64,000 bases of DNA from Glebionis coronaria (GCA_025667525.1 JANFOE010000053.1:560501-624500); one strand, 5' to 3'. Counted from the first letter of the stretch, positions 44,436 through 56,319 are shown. A program made the numbers and translations. The notes: generated by a model from the sequence alone, not told the origin.

Positions 44436-44788
44436 GTAGATTTTACATTCTTTAATTGCTAAATGATAGATGTCTTGTTTACTTATACATATGTATAATT
44501 TTACACTCGTTACTTCAGACTTTAGGATCGAGTTAATCATTGGTGTAAATGTCAAACAGATACGAGTGAAGATGTAATATGCTTAGACTACGGAAAATAA
44601 AATCACAATGTGACACTTACAGGTGCTCACGGTCCGGACCGAAATGATCCGGTCCGGTTCAGTCTTTGGTCTGATTTTAGAAAGCATAATCGTCGGGTTA
44701 TTTGTAAGACAGAACCAGACCAGACCGTATGTAATGAAAACATGAACCCGGGATATTGTTGGAAAAGTTGAATGTGGTTCATTTGATT
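44436..44788. other. unassigned flank
   Basis: No gene. It should continue the copia-2 3' LTR but does not. CGGTCCGGACCG at 44630 and neighbouring GGTCCGG words resemble the start of a hAT-type MITE, but no matching end is seen. Confidence 0.4.
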
Positions 44789-46310
44789 TGCATTTGATAT
44801 GCAAATCACATTTACCTAGAATCACATGTGATTTCTCTAAAATTACATGTGATTTTATCTCAAATTACTCTTAAATTTATGTATGTTTTTGTGTTAAAAA
44901 ATAATAAATGGAGAAAGACAAGTTTAAGTTATAAGCCTTCTTCATTGATTTATAGGTTGTATTTTTATCTAGGTTGATATGCAAATCACATGTGATTTAC
45001 CACAAATCACATGTGATTTACCCCGAATTTATGGAGTTCATGTGATTTACAACAAATCACATGTGATTTACCCCGAATCACATATGATTTACCCCGAATC
45101 ATTTGTGATTTACCTCGAATCACATGTGCTTTATCTAAAATTACATGAGATTTTATCTCAAATTACTTTTAAATTTATGTATGTTTTTGTGTTAAAAATA
45201 ATAAATGAAGAAAGACAAGTTTAAGTTATAAGCCTTTTTTTTCTTCTTTTTTTTTGGTAACCGTGATTTCCGACTCATTGGCCGACTAATTCACGGGGTT
45301 TGAGCCCACCGCCACACAGACCTAAACCAGGTAAAGCCCTCCCTTTTCAGGAGGTTATAAGCCTTCTTCATTGCTTTATAGGTTGTATTTTTATCTAGGA
45401 TGATATGCAAATCACATGTGAATTACCACAAATCACATGTGATTTACCCCGGATCACATGTGATTTGTGGAGTTTATGTGATTTACCACAAATCACATGT
45501 GATTTACCACGAATCACATGTGATTTCCACAAATCACGATTTACCACAAATCACATGATTTTTTCAATTATTAAAAGTTAAACATGTGTATGTATGTTTT
45601 TAGTTATGTTTTGGTCAATTATCAAATTATGTTTTGGTCAGTTATCAAATATTGTACAAATCACATATCATTCGTACTGATTTTTATTTATCATGTACGT
45701 AAATCACATGTGATTCACATACGGGTCACATGTGATTCACACGCGAATCACATGTGATTCACACAAGAATCACATGTGATTCTGAAAAAAGAATCGCACA
45801 TCAAATTAATATTTCATACTTTAGGTAACAAACCTAAGAGTCTACCATTGTCATAGCTGAATCACAAGTGATTAGTTTAACAAAGAAAAAATTATACTTG
45901 ATTTAGAACTTCCCAAAACAAAACATAACAAAACATAATCACATGTGATTTACTCCTATTAAAGTATGTCCCATCATTTGGTATAATAATTCCTTGTATA
46001 TTAGGCACCACTTTATGCTTTTTCTTCCATTATTCATCATCTTCACTTCATTTCACATTTGTTCGAGCCCATGATGGATTTTTACATACAATTTTTCTGA
46101 CTTCTTGAAATACAACACATAATACCATATAGTCAAACTTATTTTATATAAAAATCACATGTTAATCACACGTGATTAGCAAGAATCACATGTGATTTTG
46201 ATATAATCATAGTATGCAAAATCATTTGCGATTTACCAAAAATAAATTATACAATCCAGTTGTGATTTACCAAAAATTACATCACTTGTATTTATGCGGA
46301 GTCAATTTGC
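44789..46310. repeat. palindromic AATCACATGTGATT repeat array, left part
   Basis: Dozens of copies and near copies of the 14-bp palindrome AATCACATGTGATT, often spaced about 20 bp and joined by TACCCCG or TACCACA. A larger direct duplication repeats AAAGACAAGTTTAAGTTATAAGCC near 44915 and 45212. Each motif contains the E-box core CACATG on both strands. No gene is present. It may be the subterminal region of a large DNA element or an independent satellite-like expansion. Confidence 0.85.
45237..45353 (-). mobile_element. SINE fragment
   Basis: In minus orientation the insert has GGGCTCAAACCCC, a plausible tRNA-type B box, and ends GGTTACC followed by an A-rich tail. The direct repeat GTTATAAGCCTT flanks it (45225-45236 and 45354-45365). 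The uninterrupted form of the site exists in the parallel repeat at about 44931. The A box is not evident, so the 5' end is probably truncated. Confidence 0.75.
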
Positions 46311-46756
46311 ACAAATGACCGTTGATTAGGCAAAATCAGTTATAACGTGATTTGTTAAATCATCTTCGAGATTATCTTCATATCAAAACTGACGTTTCTT
46401 TCTTTCCATTGTCGAATCTACAAACCATCTCTTTTATTCTTGTTTTTTTTATATTTTCATAATAAAATAACTCCCAAACACAACTTATTTAAAATAAAAG
46501 ACACACACTCAAAACAACACACACACATCTTATTTTAGATTCATAACATACTACATCCTATAAAATTATAGGTACATCTAAAGATCTTAACCTTTTTTGT
46601 ATATAAAATAGGATTATATATACAGTTGTTTGATAAGTGTAATGAAAAAAAGGATGAATATGTGGCGCAATTTACCGAAAATAGATTTGATGGTCGAAGA
46701 AGATGATCTGTTGTTAGTTTAGTTCGGTTGAATCTGGTCATATTGGTAGGTACGTG

Positions 46757-46960
46757 TAGGGACGGAACCAGAAGACAAAACGATTAAGTGCACTTATAAT
46801 AAACTGTATAATACGACAAACAACGCTTTTAAGGACCATATATGTGCATTTAGCACAAACCTAACAAAAATCAAAGTTTTTTTTAACAAATTTAACACTA
46901 CGCAACAAAAATCCATAGGTGTCCCAGGACCCCCCGGGGCCCACCCTAGATCCGTCCCTG
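46757..46960. mobile_element. hAT-type MITE
   Basis: A 204-bp element with ends TAGGGACGGA and TCCGTCCCTG and an 8-bp direct flank GGTACGTG / TGTACGTG (one mismatch). The 8-bp TSD and (C/T)AGGG...CCCTG ends fit hAT elements. Contains CCCCCCGGGGCCC near its right end. 46311-46756 holds nothing else I can assign. Confidence 0.7.
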
Positions 46961-47094
46961 TGTACGTGTGTGTGCGATGTGTATGTTTTTTTATAAGAGA
47001 GAAACTGGTTAATAATGAGGAATAAATAATATTTTTAATGGTTTATATATAATTGGAGCTTTTGATCTTAGCAATTGAATTGGAATAAAATAAA

Positions 47095-47665
47095 GGGAGA
47101 TTTACATGTATATCCTTCTTAAAATTAGATATTACATAAATATCTTTTGTATTTACTTAAATATCCTTGCCATTTTTGTAACTACACTAATGTCCTTCTC
47201 AAACAATTGTAATTACATTAATATCATTCTCAAACTTTTAAATTCTCACATAGATTCCAAAAATCAATTAAATCATAATTATATTGATCTTAAAATTTGA
47301 AACGATTATCTATTATTTTATCATTTAAATTGATTATAATTATATTTTCTACGTATACTTATTGGTTTCGAGTGATAAAGAACACGCAAATGTAATTACA
47401 AAAGTTTGGATATAAATACGATATATATATTTTTTCATATATACTTTTTAACATCGAATGTTGAAATAACATGTTAATTTTTGAATATACGCAAAAAAAA
47501 CTAATTTGGTAAATATGTCTATGTCGTAACAAAATGTAGCAAATGATATTAATGTAATCAAAAACGTTTGAGAAGGATATTAACGTAATTAAAAAATGAG
47601 AAGGATATTGGCGTAATATTCAACTTTTGGAAGGATATAAATGTAGATGTGAGATCCATGTAAAA
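47095..47665. repeat. foldback element with internal tandem units
   Basis: Left arm carries repeated TTACATTAATATC.TTCTCAAAC-type units (47110-47240). The right arm carries their complements (47540-47650: GTTTGAGAAGGATATTAACGT and GAGAAGGATATTGGCGTAAT). The outermost bases TTTACATG and CATGTAAA also pair. I could not settle the target-site duplication. Confidence 0.6.
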
Positions 47666-48046
47666 TTGTATCCAATAAAAGAGGAAAGGAACAAATCTTG
47701 TCCATAAAATTTATCATCACCCAATGTTTAAGATTGAATTTTCAAAGCATATTTAAACACTAAAAGCTACAAAGAAAATAAAAACACATATTGTATCCAC
47801 TTTCTCTCTCTACAAAAATCCCTTCTCTCTTTCTAAGAAAAACAACAGGTCATCCTCACCGGAAAATAAAAATCCAGCCACCACTCCTGACCACCAGATT
47901 CACCCCGACGTCCACTTCCTCTATTTGTTATCTACTTGACCTCGACATTATCTCTCTAATTCCAGATCCACCCTCGACCATCACCTCGACCACGAGCACC
48001 AGATCCATCTCGTTTGAGAATAACAACTTCACCGGAACGGTGACAC

Positions 48047-48231
48047 ATGATAGATGATGCTCTGGTTGTGGTTAGCCACCTTGCTTTGAATAAAAGTGTT
48101 GAAGATGTCATGGAAGAATATGTAGGTAACATGCTAGAAGATGAAGAAGAAATAGAAGGTGACATGCTAAAATATAAAGAAGAAATAGCAGATGACATGT
48201 TAGAAGATGAAGAAGAAATATCATGTAACTT
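48047..48231 (+). repeat. 33-bp GAAGATGAAGAAGAAATA-type repeat
   Basis: Three units of about 33 bp encode repeats of the type DMLEDEEEI in one frame. The frame (76 codons from ATG 48047) runs into the palindromic repeat and has no recognisable domain. It is probably not a gene. The C/T-rich upstream 47790-48046 shows nothing else. Confidence 0.55.
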
Positions 48232-49412
48232 TTTAAAAATCACTTGTGATTTGTTAATAAGTAAAAATTACATGTGATTCGTTTTAATCATATTTAATTT
48301 GTCTACATACTTGTTTCTATTTTAATAAGTGAAAATTACATGTGATTCATTTGAATCACATATAATTTTTATGGAATTACGCACTAGTTTGTCTATTTAT
48401 TTGTTTCTATTTTAGTAAGAGTAAGTACATGTGATTTCTATGGAATTACTGTAATTTTTATGGAATTACGTGCTGATTTGTCTATATAGTTATTTTTATT
48501 TTATTAAGTGAAAATTACATGTGATTTGACTATATAACTATGTATTTGTTAATAAATAAAAATTACATGTGATTTTAGTGAATCACATGTAATTTGGTAT
48601 GAAATTGTGTTTGTTAATAGATGAAATTAATTGTAGTTCTGTATGAATCACACGTGATTATGCCAAATCACATGAGATTGAGTTGTTATTTTGTGATAAG
48701 TTTCATATGATTCTAGTTCTTGATGTACATGTACGAAAATAGTACGAGCAGTCGTATACGAGCACAATGAAACACCTGGTGGATCAATATATTGGACGAA
48801 TTGGAATTTGAGAAAAGATGAAGGGTTGTGGTTACTATAAAATGAAGACGAATGAGCATACCAAAACAGCTTGTCCAAATAATCCACAAGCAAGGAGAAA
48901 GAAGAAGACGACACTAATTGTTCATGTTTAAAAACTTTTTTTTTGAATTCTATATATTATCGAATAGTTGCTTGATCATATTTGATTTTACTATATAAAA
49001 TACATATGTTTGTTACTTGAATAAAAATTACATATTTTTAGGTTAACTAGTCAGATGATAAGTAAAAAAGATTACATGGGATTCAAACATACATGTGACT
49101 CAAACAAAATCACATGTAATTCAGAAGGCAAGTTGTTTTTATGTATTTTACATGAATGACATTTTTATATATTGACAGAATTACACGTGATTCAAACTAA
49201 ATCACATGTGATTATTCTAAAGTGAGTTTGCTAAAAGAAGTTAAGGTTTCGAAATGCCTTAATCACATGTAATGCAAGTAAAATCACATAAAATTATCAC
49301 TGAATCACATGTAATTCATGCAGAATTACATGTGATTCAAATAGAATCACACGTAATTCAGAAACAAATTTGTTTTATATATATATATGAATGACATTAT
49401 TATATATTGACA
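48232..49412. repeat. palindromic AATCACATGTGATT repeat array, middle part
   Basis: The same palindrome and variants (AATTACATGTGATT, AATCACACGTGATT) recur, here within longer direct units of about 100-120 bp containing TTTGTCTATATA and GTTTCTATTTTA. At 48826-48930 there is GCGYYKMKTNEHTKTACPNN in one frame, faintly like a transposase zinc knuckle (not asserted as a gene). The array is cut at 49412 by a Helitron and resumes at 52231. Confidence 0.8.
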
Positions 49413-49442
49413 CTAGCTAAAAGACCCGTGAAATTCACGGGT
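49413..49442 (-). terminator. Helitron-1 3' hairpin and CTAG end
   Basis: Stem ACCCGTGAA/TTCACGGGT at 49424-49442, then TCTTTTAG-CTAG on the minus strand. Subterminal hairpins at this distance signal the end of rolling-circle transfer in Helitrons. This is not a transcription terminator. Confidence 0.85.
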
Positions 49443-49574
49443 ATCTTAAAGAAAACGTTGAAAATGTTAGTAAATTACAGTGCATATTATGAAGCTATTA
49501 GTTAAAAAGAATCACATATGAATACGGAAACGTAAAATATAAAATTTATAATATTCAAACATACGCTATATGAA

Positions 49575-50905
49575 ACATTATTGTCAAAGCACAGAAAACA
49601 AAAAAAAAACGCGAATCATTTATTCTATGAATGCGACGTGTGTAAATCTGACATAAATTGTGTAGCACTTCTTTATATATCACGACGTTAGTGGTGGTAT
49701 TTGTGAGAATTTCGTCTTCATCATGAATAACCATCTTGAATTTTTTTTCCTTTAGCATGTAAGATAGCTACATATAGTTGGTCGTGTGTATAAATTGTTT
49801 ACGACAAATACAAACCGACTTGCCCGAGAGATTGTCTTTGATTTTTGTTGTTTGTCATTGGAAAAAAGACGGACACTGCTTCCTTACTATCTTCATCGAA
49901 AAGTGTTTATGAGATGGTGATATTTTCATCCTTGCGATAAGCACTTGTTTACCAAAATAGATTTCGTTGATTATAGTGGCATGGGTGACACTTTTCATCA
50001 ACCAATCTACACGAAGTTGTGTTTCGTTGCACAAACCATTTGATTGATCATAAAAATATGATCAAAATACCAATTTTCAATTTAAGTTCATGGTTAGGTA
50101 TGCTGGAGAATTTCATACCATTAGTGAACTTTGTAGAGAATATAGATATTGTTTATACTTGCACATTATTTGACTTCCAAACACTATCACAACTTTAGTA
50201 TGTGACTTTATCGCCTGGAATAACCGACAACATATTCTCGTTTATAGTGTCAACAACCTCATTCGTAGGGGCAAGAATGACTTTTTCTGTGAAATATTTG
50301 TTGCCTTCGAGGTTTTCTAACATATACGGGGAAGTGAAATCTATGATTGAGCCTACTGGTCATTTGAATTTTTAATGAGCATTTCATCAAGTATGGCAAT
50401 ACTAACATCACCACCATTTGCGTCTTCAAGCTTACCATGTCCAAGCCTCCAAATCCATTCAGCAAAGTCTTTTATCACATTGACATCTTTACGCCGACAA
50501 CCAAAATAGACACGTATATTTTGTTAACCACAACACTTTACAATGGTCCCACAAGTAAGACTATTTTAAAGAGGCGCCTAGAATATTTTATCGAGATATT
50601 TTTGGAATAACAGGCCAAAAATTGCCACAAAAAACCAGAGTCATGCTGCCGAACGGAATGTCCATCATATCATGCTTTGACTAACGTAAGATGTCCCTTA
50701 ATGATCTATCTAATGCGCCAAGTAGTGTTTGTAAGGCATTGGTGTTTCATCCCATATAATCAGTTTGTATTCACACAAATGCAACAATATCAATTTGAGG
50801 ATTAATGAAACATGTAGACAGTTCATTAACGTTAATGGAATTTTGAATGTGAGTTTGGAGCTCTTCCACCAGTCATTAATAAACATGTTGTGCCACTCGA
50901 TGTCA
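49575..50905 (-). pseudogene. Helitron Pif1-like helicase, C-terminal domain
   Basis: Minus-strand codons in shifting frames read TGGRAPNSHSKF, KLIIWDETPMP (Walker B region), FGSMTLVFCGNFWPVIP (the GGDFRQ-type motif, here GNFWP) and AEWIWRLGHGKLED. They continue ILAPTNEVVDTINENMLSVI, then DQSNGLCNETQL, then LKMVIHDEDEILTNTTTNVV-like codons. This is the full order of the C-terminal two-thirds of a plant Helitron helicase. Many stops and frameshifts. The Walker A end and the Rep nuclease are gone. The enzyme would unwind the donor strand during transposition. Confidence 0.85.
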
Positions 50906-51497
50906 CGTTTAAAACAACATTACCTTTCACCTTATCCCAGCCGCGTGTTTTATGCTATTATTATGTTTGTGCGTTTGCCCCTTTGCCTCTATTGCGTTTT
51001 CTTTCACATATTGTCTATTTGTATTAGTTCTTCTGTGGCATATGCTCCGTTGATATTGAGTAATATTGTTGTTTAAATAATAGTAAATGTATACAAAATA
51101 TTTGGGTAATTTAGGTTTAATTCACATTCTTAAGATATTTTTTATTAGATTTAATACACAAACTAATAAACAACGTTTGTGCTTGAGAAAACACTCATCG
51201 ATAAAAACAACCATCTCTTCTATGAATTGCTAAAGATGTACCTTCATTAAAAGCAATTCAATGTATACTCTTCAAGTTTTTAACAATATCTCTTCAAGAT
51301 TTCTCCGTCTATTTATACAAAGGCGTGCCCGTATACTCTTTTAGTTACAAATTTTTTTCCAAATCTTGCACAACACCATCATGAATTTTGAAATCCGAAT
51401 TCAAAATGGAACAAAAGATGTTAGAATGAGCGTCGCAATCATAGACCCAAATATTATATTGAAAAAATTTGTGAGAAGATAGGTAGCATTAATACAA

Positions 51498-51868
51498 AGT
51501 TTGTCTAAAAATGTTTGGGATTGCTTATTTAAAATAAATTATTTATTTTGAAAATAAATAATTAGATAATATGTTGTAACAAAACGAAGTTTAAATAGTG
51601 TTTGGATTTAATTATTTGATAAAAAAAGATGAGTTAATAAGATTTGAGGCTATTTTTTAATCTTCTAATTAATTAATGTTTCACTAAAAACTCTATTTTG
51701 AAAAATAAGTATCAAACTACTTTTGCAAAACTTCATATTGAGCCTCCCAAAACGCAAATAAGTGATTTTTTTATTTTTACTAAACACTTATTTTAAATTA
51801 ACTTATTTTCAAAATAAAATAATAAATAAGTTATAGTTCATAACCCAAAGACAAACACCCCTAAAATT
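51498..51868. mobile_element. possible hAT-like MITE inside Helitron-1
   Basis: Left GTTTGGGATTGCTTATTTAAAA and right complement GTTTGTCTTTGGGTTATG, with inner arms AAATAAATTATTTATTTTGAAAATAA and its inverse. The ends are imperfect and no clean TSD is visible. The rest of 50906-52230 is AT-rich and unassigned. Confidence 0.4.
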
Positions 51869-52230
51869 TGCTCATAGAGCACTCGTTTGATGTACTTGAC
51901 AGAACTCGAATTTTCATTCATATAAGGAAATGCATGTAATACACGTAAATTAAATATATAATTTAGCGCACTATAAAAAACCACGATTACATTTAATTTC
52001 AAATTAGTCAAGGTTGTTATTGTTTTTCATTTCTAGAATTAACTAATTGCTCTTTAGTCAAAAGGTTGTTATTATTTTCTATTTTTAAAATTGACTAATT
52101 AAAAGTTACACATGTCATCACTATATTAAAAGTTATATTAGGAAAAAATTAATTAAATAAATGATTTAAAAGTTGTACAATAGCTGCTTTAGAGAGCTGT
52201 ACAAAACTGTGTTTTATTAGATATAATAGA

Positions 52231-52500
52231 TAATTGCATGTGATTCAAACAAAATCGCATGTGATTCATTTAAAGTAGATTTTTTTAAAAGTTAAAATTT
52301 TGAAATGCTTTAATCACATGTAATTCAACTTGAATTACATGTGATTCGTGTGTGAATCACATGTAATTGACAACAGAAATACAATGATGTTGATGGTAGG
52401 TTTTTTAAAAGTTAAGCTTTTGAAATGCTTGAATCACATATAATTCAACCAGTATTACATGTGATTCATATGTAAATCACATGTAATTGACAAACAAAAA
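52231..52500. repeat. palindromic AATCACATGTGATT repeat array, right part
   Basis: Continues the interrupted array with TTAATCACATGTAATTCAAC units in two ~110-bp direct copies (52300 and 52425). It ends near 52500. 52505-52640 holds a two-copy ~70-bp repeat (GATCAAACA.C.CTAGG.GAT). Confidence 0.85.
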
Positions 52501-52791
52501 TACAATACTGCTAACTGTAGCGATATGGATCAAACAGCACTAGGTGATACACCGTCACTAGGTAGTTAATACCAACTAGGATCAAACATCGCTAGGCGAT
52601 TCACTGTCACTAGGTACTTAATACCAACCGAATGTGCTGCTAATAAGTTAGAGGATGCTCATAAATAATTAAATACTACTGGTCTCACGTCATAAATCAA
52701 ACTCTTTTGCTGTACAGAATTCAAGAAACAATAGAATTCAAACGATAACCACTCTAAAAAGGAGATATTTGAGAAACTTGATAAAATATTA

Positions 52792-54632
52792 GAAAAAATT
52801 TCATGTTTGGTCCCTATCGTTTACACCAAATATCAAGTATGGTCCCTATCTCAAACTAAGTGCACAGATCGTCCCTATCGTTTACACTTTGGATCAAAAA
52901 TAGTCCCTATCTTGGATGGGTGTTAGTTTTCTCCGTTAAGTCTTGAGAGAGGAGGGGCATTTCGGTCTTTTACTTATTTTGACTTCATTTAATACAAACA
53001 CCCACCATTTTCATCCCACAAGATCAAATATACACCCTTTTCATCCTACAAATAAATTCTTCATCAAAATAAACCCAGAAATTAAAGATCCAAAAATTAA
53101 ACAAGATCCAAAATATAAATTAACAAAGATGGCAATTAATGTTGACGACCGGTTGTTTATTTTTTAATAGGATGAAGATACATCACTTCATCTTGAACCT
53201 CACTGGAAAACTCATAAGAGATCATGACGAACAAAGCACTCAGTGGGTGCTGAAATCATAGACGGATGGATCTAGGTATAGTGATGGCTGGTGGTCCTTC
53301 TAACAAGTTGTCGAAGCCTTCTACTTTGAATATTAAATAGACCAATAACGTCAATATCTTTTGGTATGCCTTGTGATAAGAGTTAATTGATGGGCAACGT
53401 TGCATATTTTCTCCCCCTGGTGACCGAAAAAGAAAATAGGAATCCAGCAACCAACATAATATGATTAATATCTCACCACCATCATCTACCCCACCGCAAC
53501 CCATCCAAATCCTACCGACCACCTGTGACATGCCGCCACTTAATCCCGACCAAAACCCCAGTAACCAAACACACCAAACTGCCACTAACGCCGACCAAAG
53601 CCTTTCACATATATCCACCGCCGCAAGATCTAGTACTCCATGTATGATATTAAACACAAACCGTCATCACCCACCGCCGCAGCCTCCGATCGCTTCCACC
53701 AAATCACCGCTGCCATTTCTCAGATTACCGAAACCAACATCAGTTAATACCATCTCTTTTCACAACACAATCCAACCGACTCTATCTACCTATCCCTTCG
53801 TCCAATTCATCCACAATAATCTAATCTAATCCCATCAAGACTCATACAATTGAATCATCACTAATCTCAGATTCGTTCGAAACTTTATCATCATTGATCT
53901 ATTTTGATTGAATTGTGGAAGAGCATAAGCTAGATAGCTTTGTCCTATCTTTTTCTCTTTCGATTAGACAGAAAAAACAACATGCAACCATCATATTTAA
54001 TAGATCTTGAAGCCACACGCACTTCATCTTCGTCTCATAACAAGATTTAGCTCGAAAGTCTAAGGGTTTCTGGTTCTTCGATGACAAAGAAGAAAAGGGC
54101 TGATTGTTTTTTTAAATACTCGACTAACAGATATCAAAAGGATTGAAGTGTTTGTATTTCGATTTATTAAGACATGACTTAGTCGACTATTGTTGTGAGA
54201 TAATCTCAGTGAATAGAATCAAGATCTATGTTTATTGTTTTGCTGAATTGGAAAATTAGATGAGATGGGGGCAGAGATTTGATGAGATGAGATGTGGTTT
54301 GAGAAATGGAGGAGATGGGATAGACGAGATGATGGGTATGAGATGACTGGATTTGTATGTTTTTTCTCCATTAAAGGTGAGAGAGAGGAGAGAGAGAGAG
54401 GTGTGAGAGAGATAAAGAGATAAGAATGAAAAAAAAATTAAAAGAAATAAGTAAAAGACCGAAATGCCCCTCCTCTCTCAAGACTTAATGGAGAAAACTA
54501 ACACCCATCCAAGATAGGGACCATTTTTGATCCAAAGTGTAAACGATAGGGACGATCTGTGCACTTAGTTTGAGATAGGGACCATACTTGATATTTGGTG
54601 TAAACGATAGGGACCAAACATGAAATTTTTTC
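52792..54632. mobile_element. MULE-type element with long TIRs and 9-bp TSD
   Basis: TIRs of about 180 bp: GAAAAAATTTCATGTTTGGT at 52792 and its complement ending at 54632. They extend through the AAGACCGAAATGCCCCTCCT segment with very few differences. The 9-bp flank AAAATATTA is perfect on both sides (52783-52791, 54633-54641). No transposase. The interior has a Pro/Thr-rich open frame at 53461-53829 and CT/GA-rich blocks that look like host-derived leader sequence, as in Pack-MULEs, but I cannot name a donor gene. Confidence 0.9.
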
Positions 54633-54641
54633 AAAATATTA

Positions 54642-55189
54642 TCTTCCAATGTTTTTACAAAAGATACAAAATCCAAAAGCTTTTACAATTTCATGGTACA
54701 ACCAAATAATACATCAACTCATGGACTCAATCGTGAGTCGCAACGTGCTTTCCTAATAATATTACATGCGCTCGCAAGACCCAACATTATATGCACCAAT
54801 CTTCAGTGACTATATATGACGATGCAACATTAATCACTGTTGAGATGGAGCCAGCTGAAGCAATCCTCTCGGCTAATGCAACACTATTAGCAGGAAAAAT
54901 CTAATATTTGATACAAAACGTATCTTGAGTTTTCTAAGTCTCTTTGTTGGATCCTTTCGCTTGTTCTATACAAATCGTTTGTTCTCTATAAATCTTTTTT
55001 GCCTAATCATACAAAAGAAAAACTCATACTCCGATTAAAACCAAAACCATCAAAACCTTGGTCCTCGAATCTCAAAACATTTACAAATCCCAAACCTTAT
55101 TCAGCTTTACCATATAAATAAAACAATTACTATAATAAAATACACCAAACTCAATTTCATCTTATCCCAAATTTTACCTCATCATCAAC
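54642..55189. other. unassigned intergenic sequence
   Basis: No coding or repeat structure recognised between the MULE and the F-box remnant. Confidence 0.4.
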
Positions 55190-55846
55190 CATCTAACCAT
55201 CACAGTCTCCGGTCACCACAAGGGATCCGAGATTCCGTCACTTATATGAGGAATACCATATCCTTTAATCTTCACCATTTTGTGCCAAGATTTCTCGATC
55301 CTATTTTCCTTCATCAACTAAACAAACCATGTAAGAAATAATCCATTAGAGGGAGACTCTGAGAATAAACTGAGGCAACCTTTCATATATACAGAATCTG
55401 AGACTTAGCCAACATTTCTCCATTGATATGTGCCAGGGGTGTAAACCATGATTTCAGTTATACCCCCAGGTCTCTTATTTTGAGAAAGATGTACCACTTC
55501 GTATTTACCAACCATCGAAACTCCCAAACCATATGCTACTACTGTTTCTTGAAAAGGTCCTGTGTATGTTTATATAAAAACAAATATTCTTTAGTGATTG
55601 ATTTATATATGTAAAACAATTTATTACTATGACAAGACGCCGACATACAGATCAAACCATTAACTGAGCCAACAATGCAAGGATCTGTAATATTAAAATC
55701 AAGATCAAGGCTCATGATAGGTGATGATGGTGACCAAGACCAAGATTGCCTATGGTTTCCACCTACTTCAAAGTTATTCTTTTTTGCCGAACATCGGCCC
55801 GCATGATGGATCATGAACCATTAGCTGGCTCGAAGGACATGGTCTC
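55190..55846 (-). pseudogene. F-box protein pseudogene (F-box-associated domain)
   Basis: In minus orientation: FRDHVLRAS then MIHHAGRCSAKKNNFEVG, LDFNITDPCIVGSVNGLICM (the GS-NGL-C hallmark), LFYIYKSITKEYLFL (N-P-T/I-T-K-E-Y motif), then GLGVSMVGKYEVVHLS, EIMVYTPGTYQWRNVG, GCLSLFSES, GLFLTWFV and LMKENRIEKSWHKMVKIKG. This is the order of a plant F-box-associated domain of about 250 residues. Stops and frameshifts occur after 55560 and near 55300. The F-box itself is not found upstream. Such proteins choose substrates for SCF ubiquitin ligases. Confidence 0.72.
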
Positions 55847-56319
55847 GAAAAATGAAGATTAGTAAAGGAATCGTCTTTTTTAATGAAAGTTAAACAAATT
55901 AACAAACCAAACCAATAACTAAGTTAAAGGTTTAAAATATACTAGCTAAATATGAAACCTGGATGAACAATTAGTATTGTTGTTCTTTCTTTTAAACCTT
56001 TGCCTTCTGGCTAATTCGATACACCAAAATCGTCAACAATGGTGGGCAACCTATGGTGATGGATGACGGTGGTGGGGTGTGATGACGCAGTTGCAGGTTG
56101 CGATGATGGTGTTGCGGTGATCGGGTGATGGGGTTTGATTGGGGTTAGATTTGGATTGTGTGTTTGTAACAGGTGGAGTGATGTGTGCTATATCTGACCG
56201 TAGGATTATATTGTAAATAAATGGTCAAGATGAAGTCTCTTGTACTTTTTTCAATGCACTTTCCCTACCTAACTTTTGTCTCGTTCCGTAAGTGAAAAAT
56301 GAAGGTTACAATACTTTAG
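55847..56319. other. unassigned, GGTGATG-rich patch
   Basis: 56040-56160 is G/T-rich on the plus strand with repeated GGTGATG and GATGGTG. No gene recognised. Confidence 0.35.

Larger units (their letters stand above)
49413..52230 (-). mobile_element. Helitron-1 (2.8 kb) with helicase remnant
   Basis: In minus orientation it begins TCTATTATATCTAATAAAAC and ends with the hairpin ACCCGTGAA/TTCACGGGT followed after six bases by CTAG. The host bases are A before TC and T after CTAG, the canonical Helitron target. Joining the flanks (...TATATTGACA + TAATTGCATGTGATTCAAAC) gives a repeat unit matching 49165-49204, so both ends are confirmed. A degraded Pif1-like helicase lies at the 3' end; no Rep domain remains. 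Confidence 0.9.

Noticed and set aside
53461..53829. 122-codon Pro/Thr/Ser-rich protein
   Set aside because: Low-complexity composition inside a MULE without start context; kept only as possible captured sequence.
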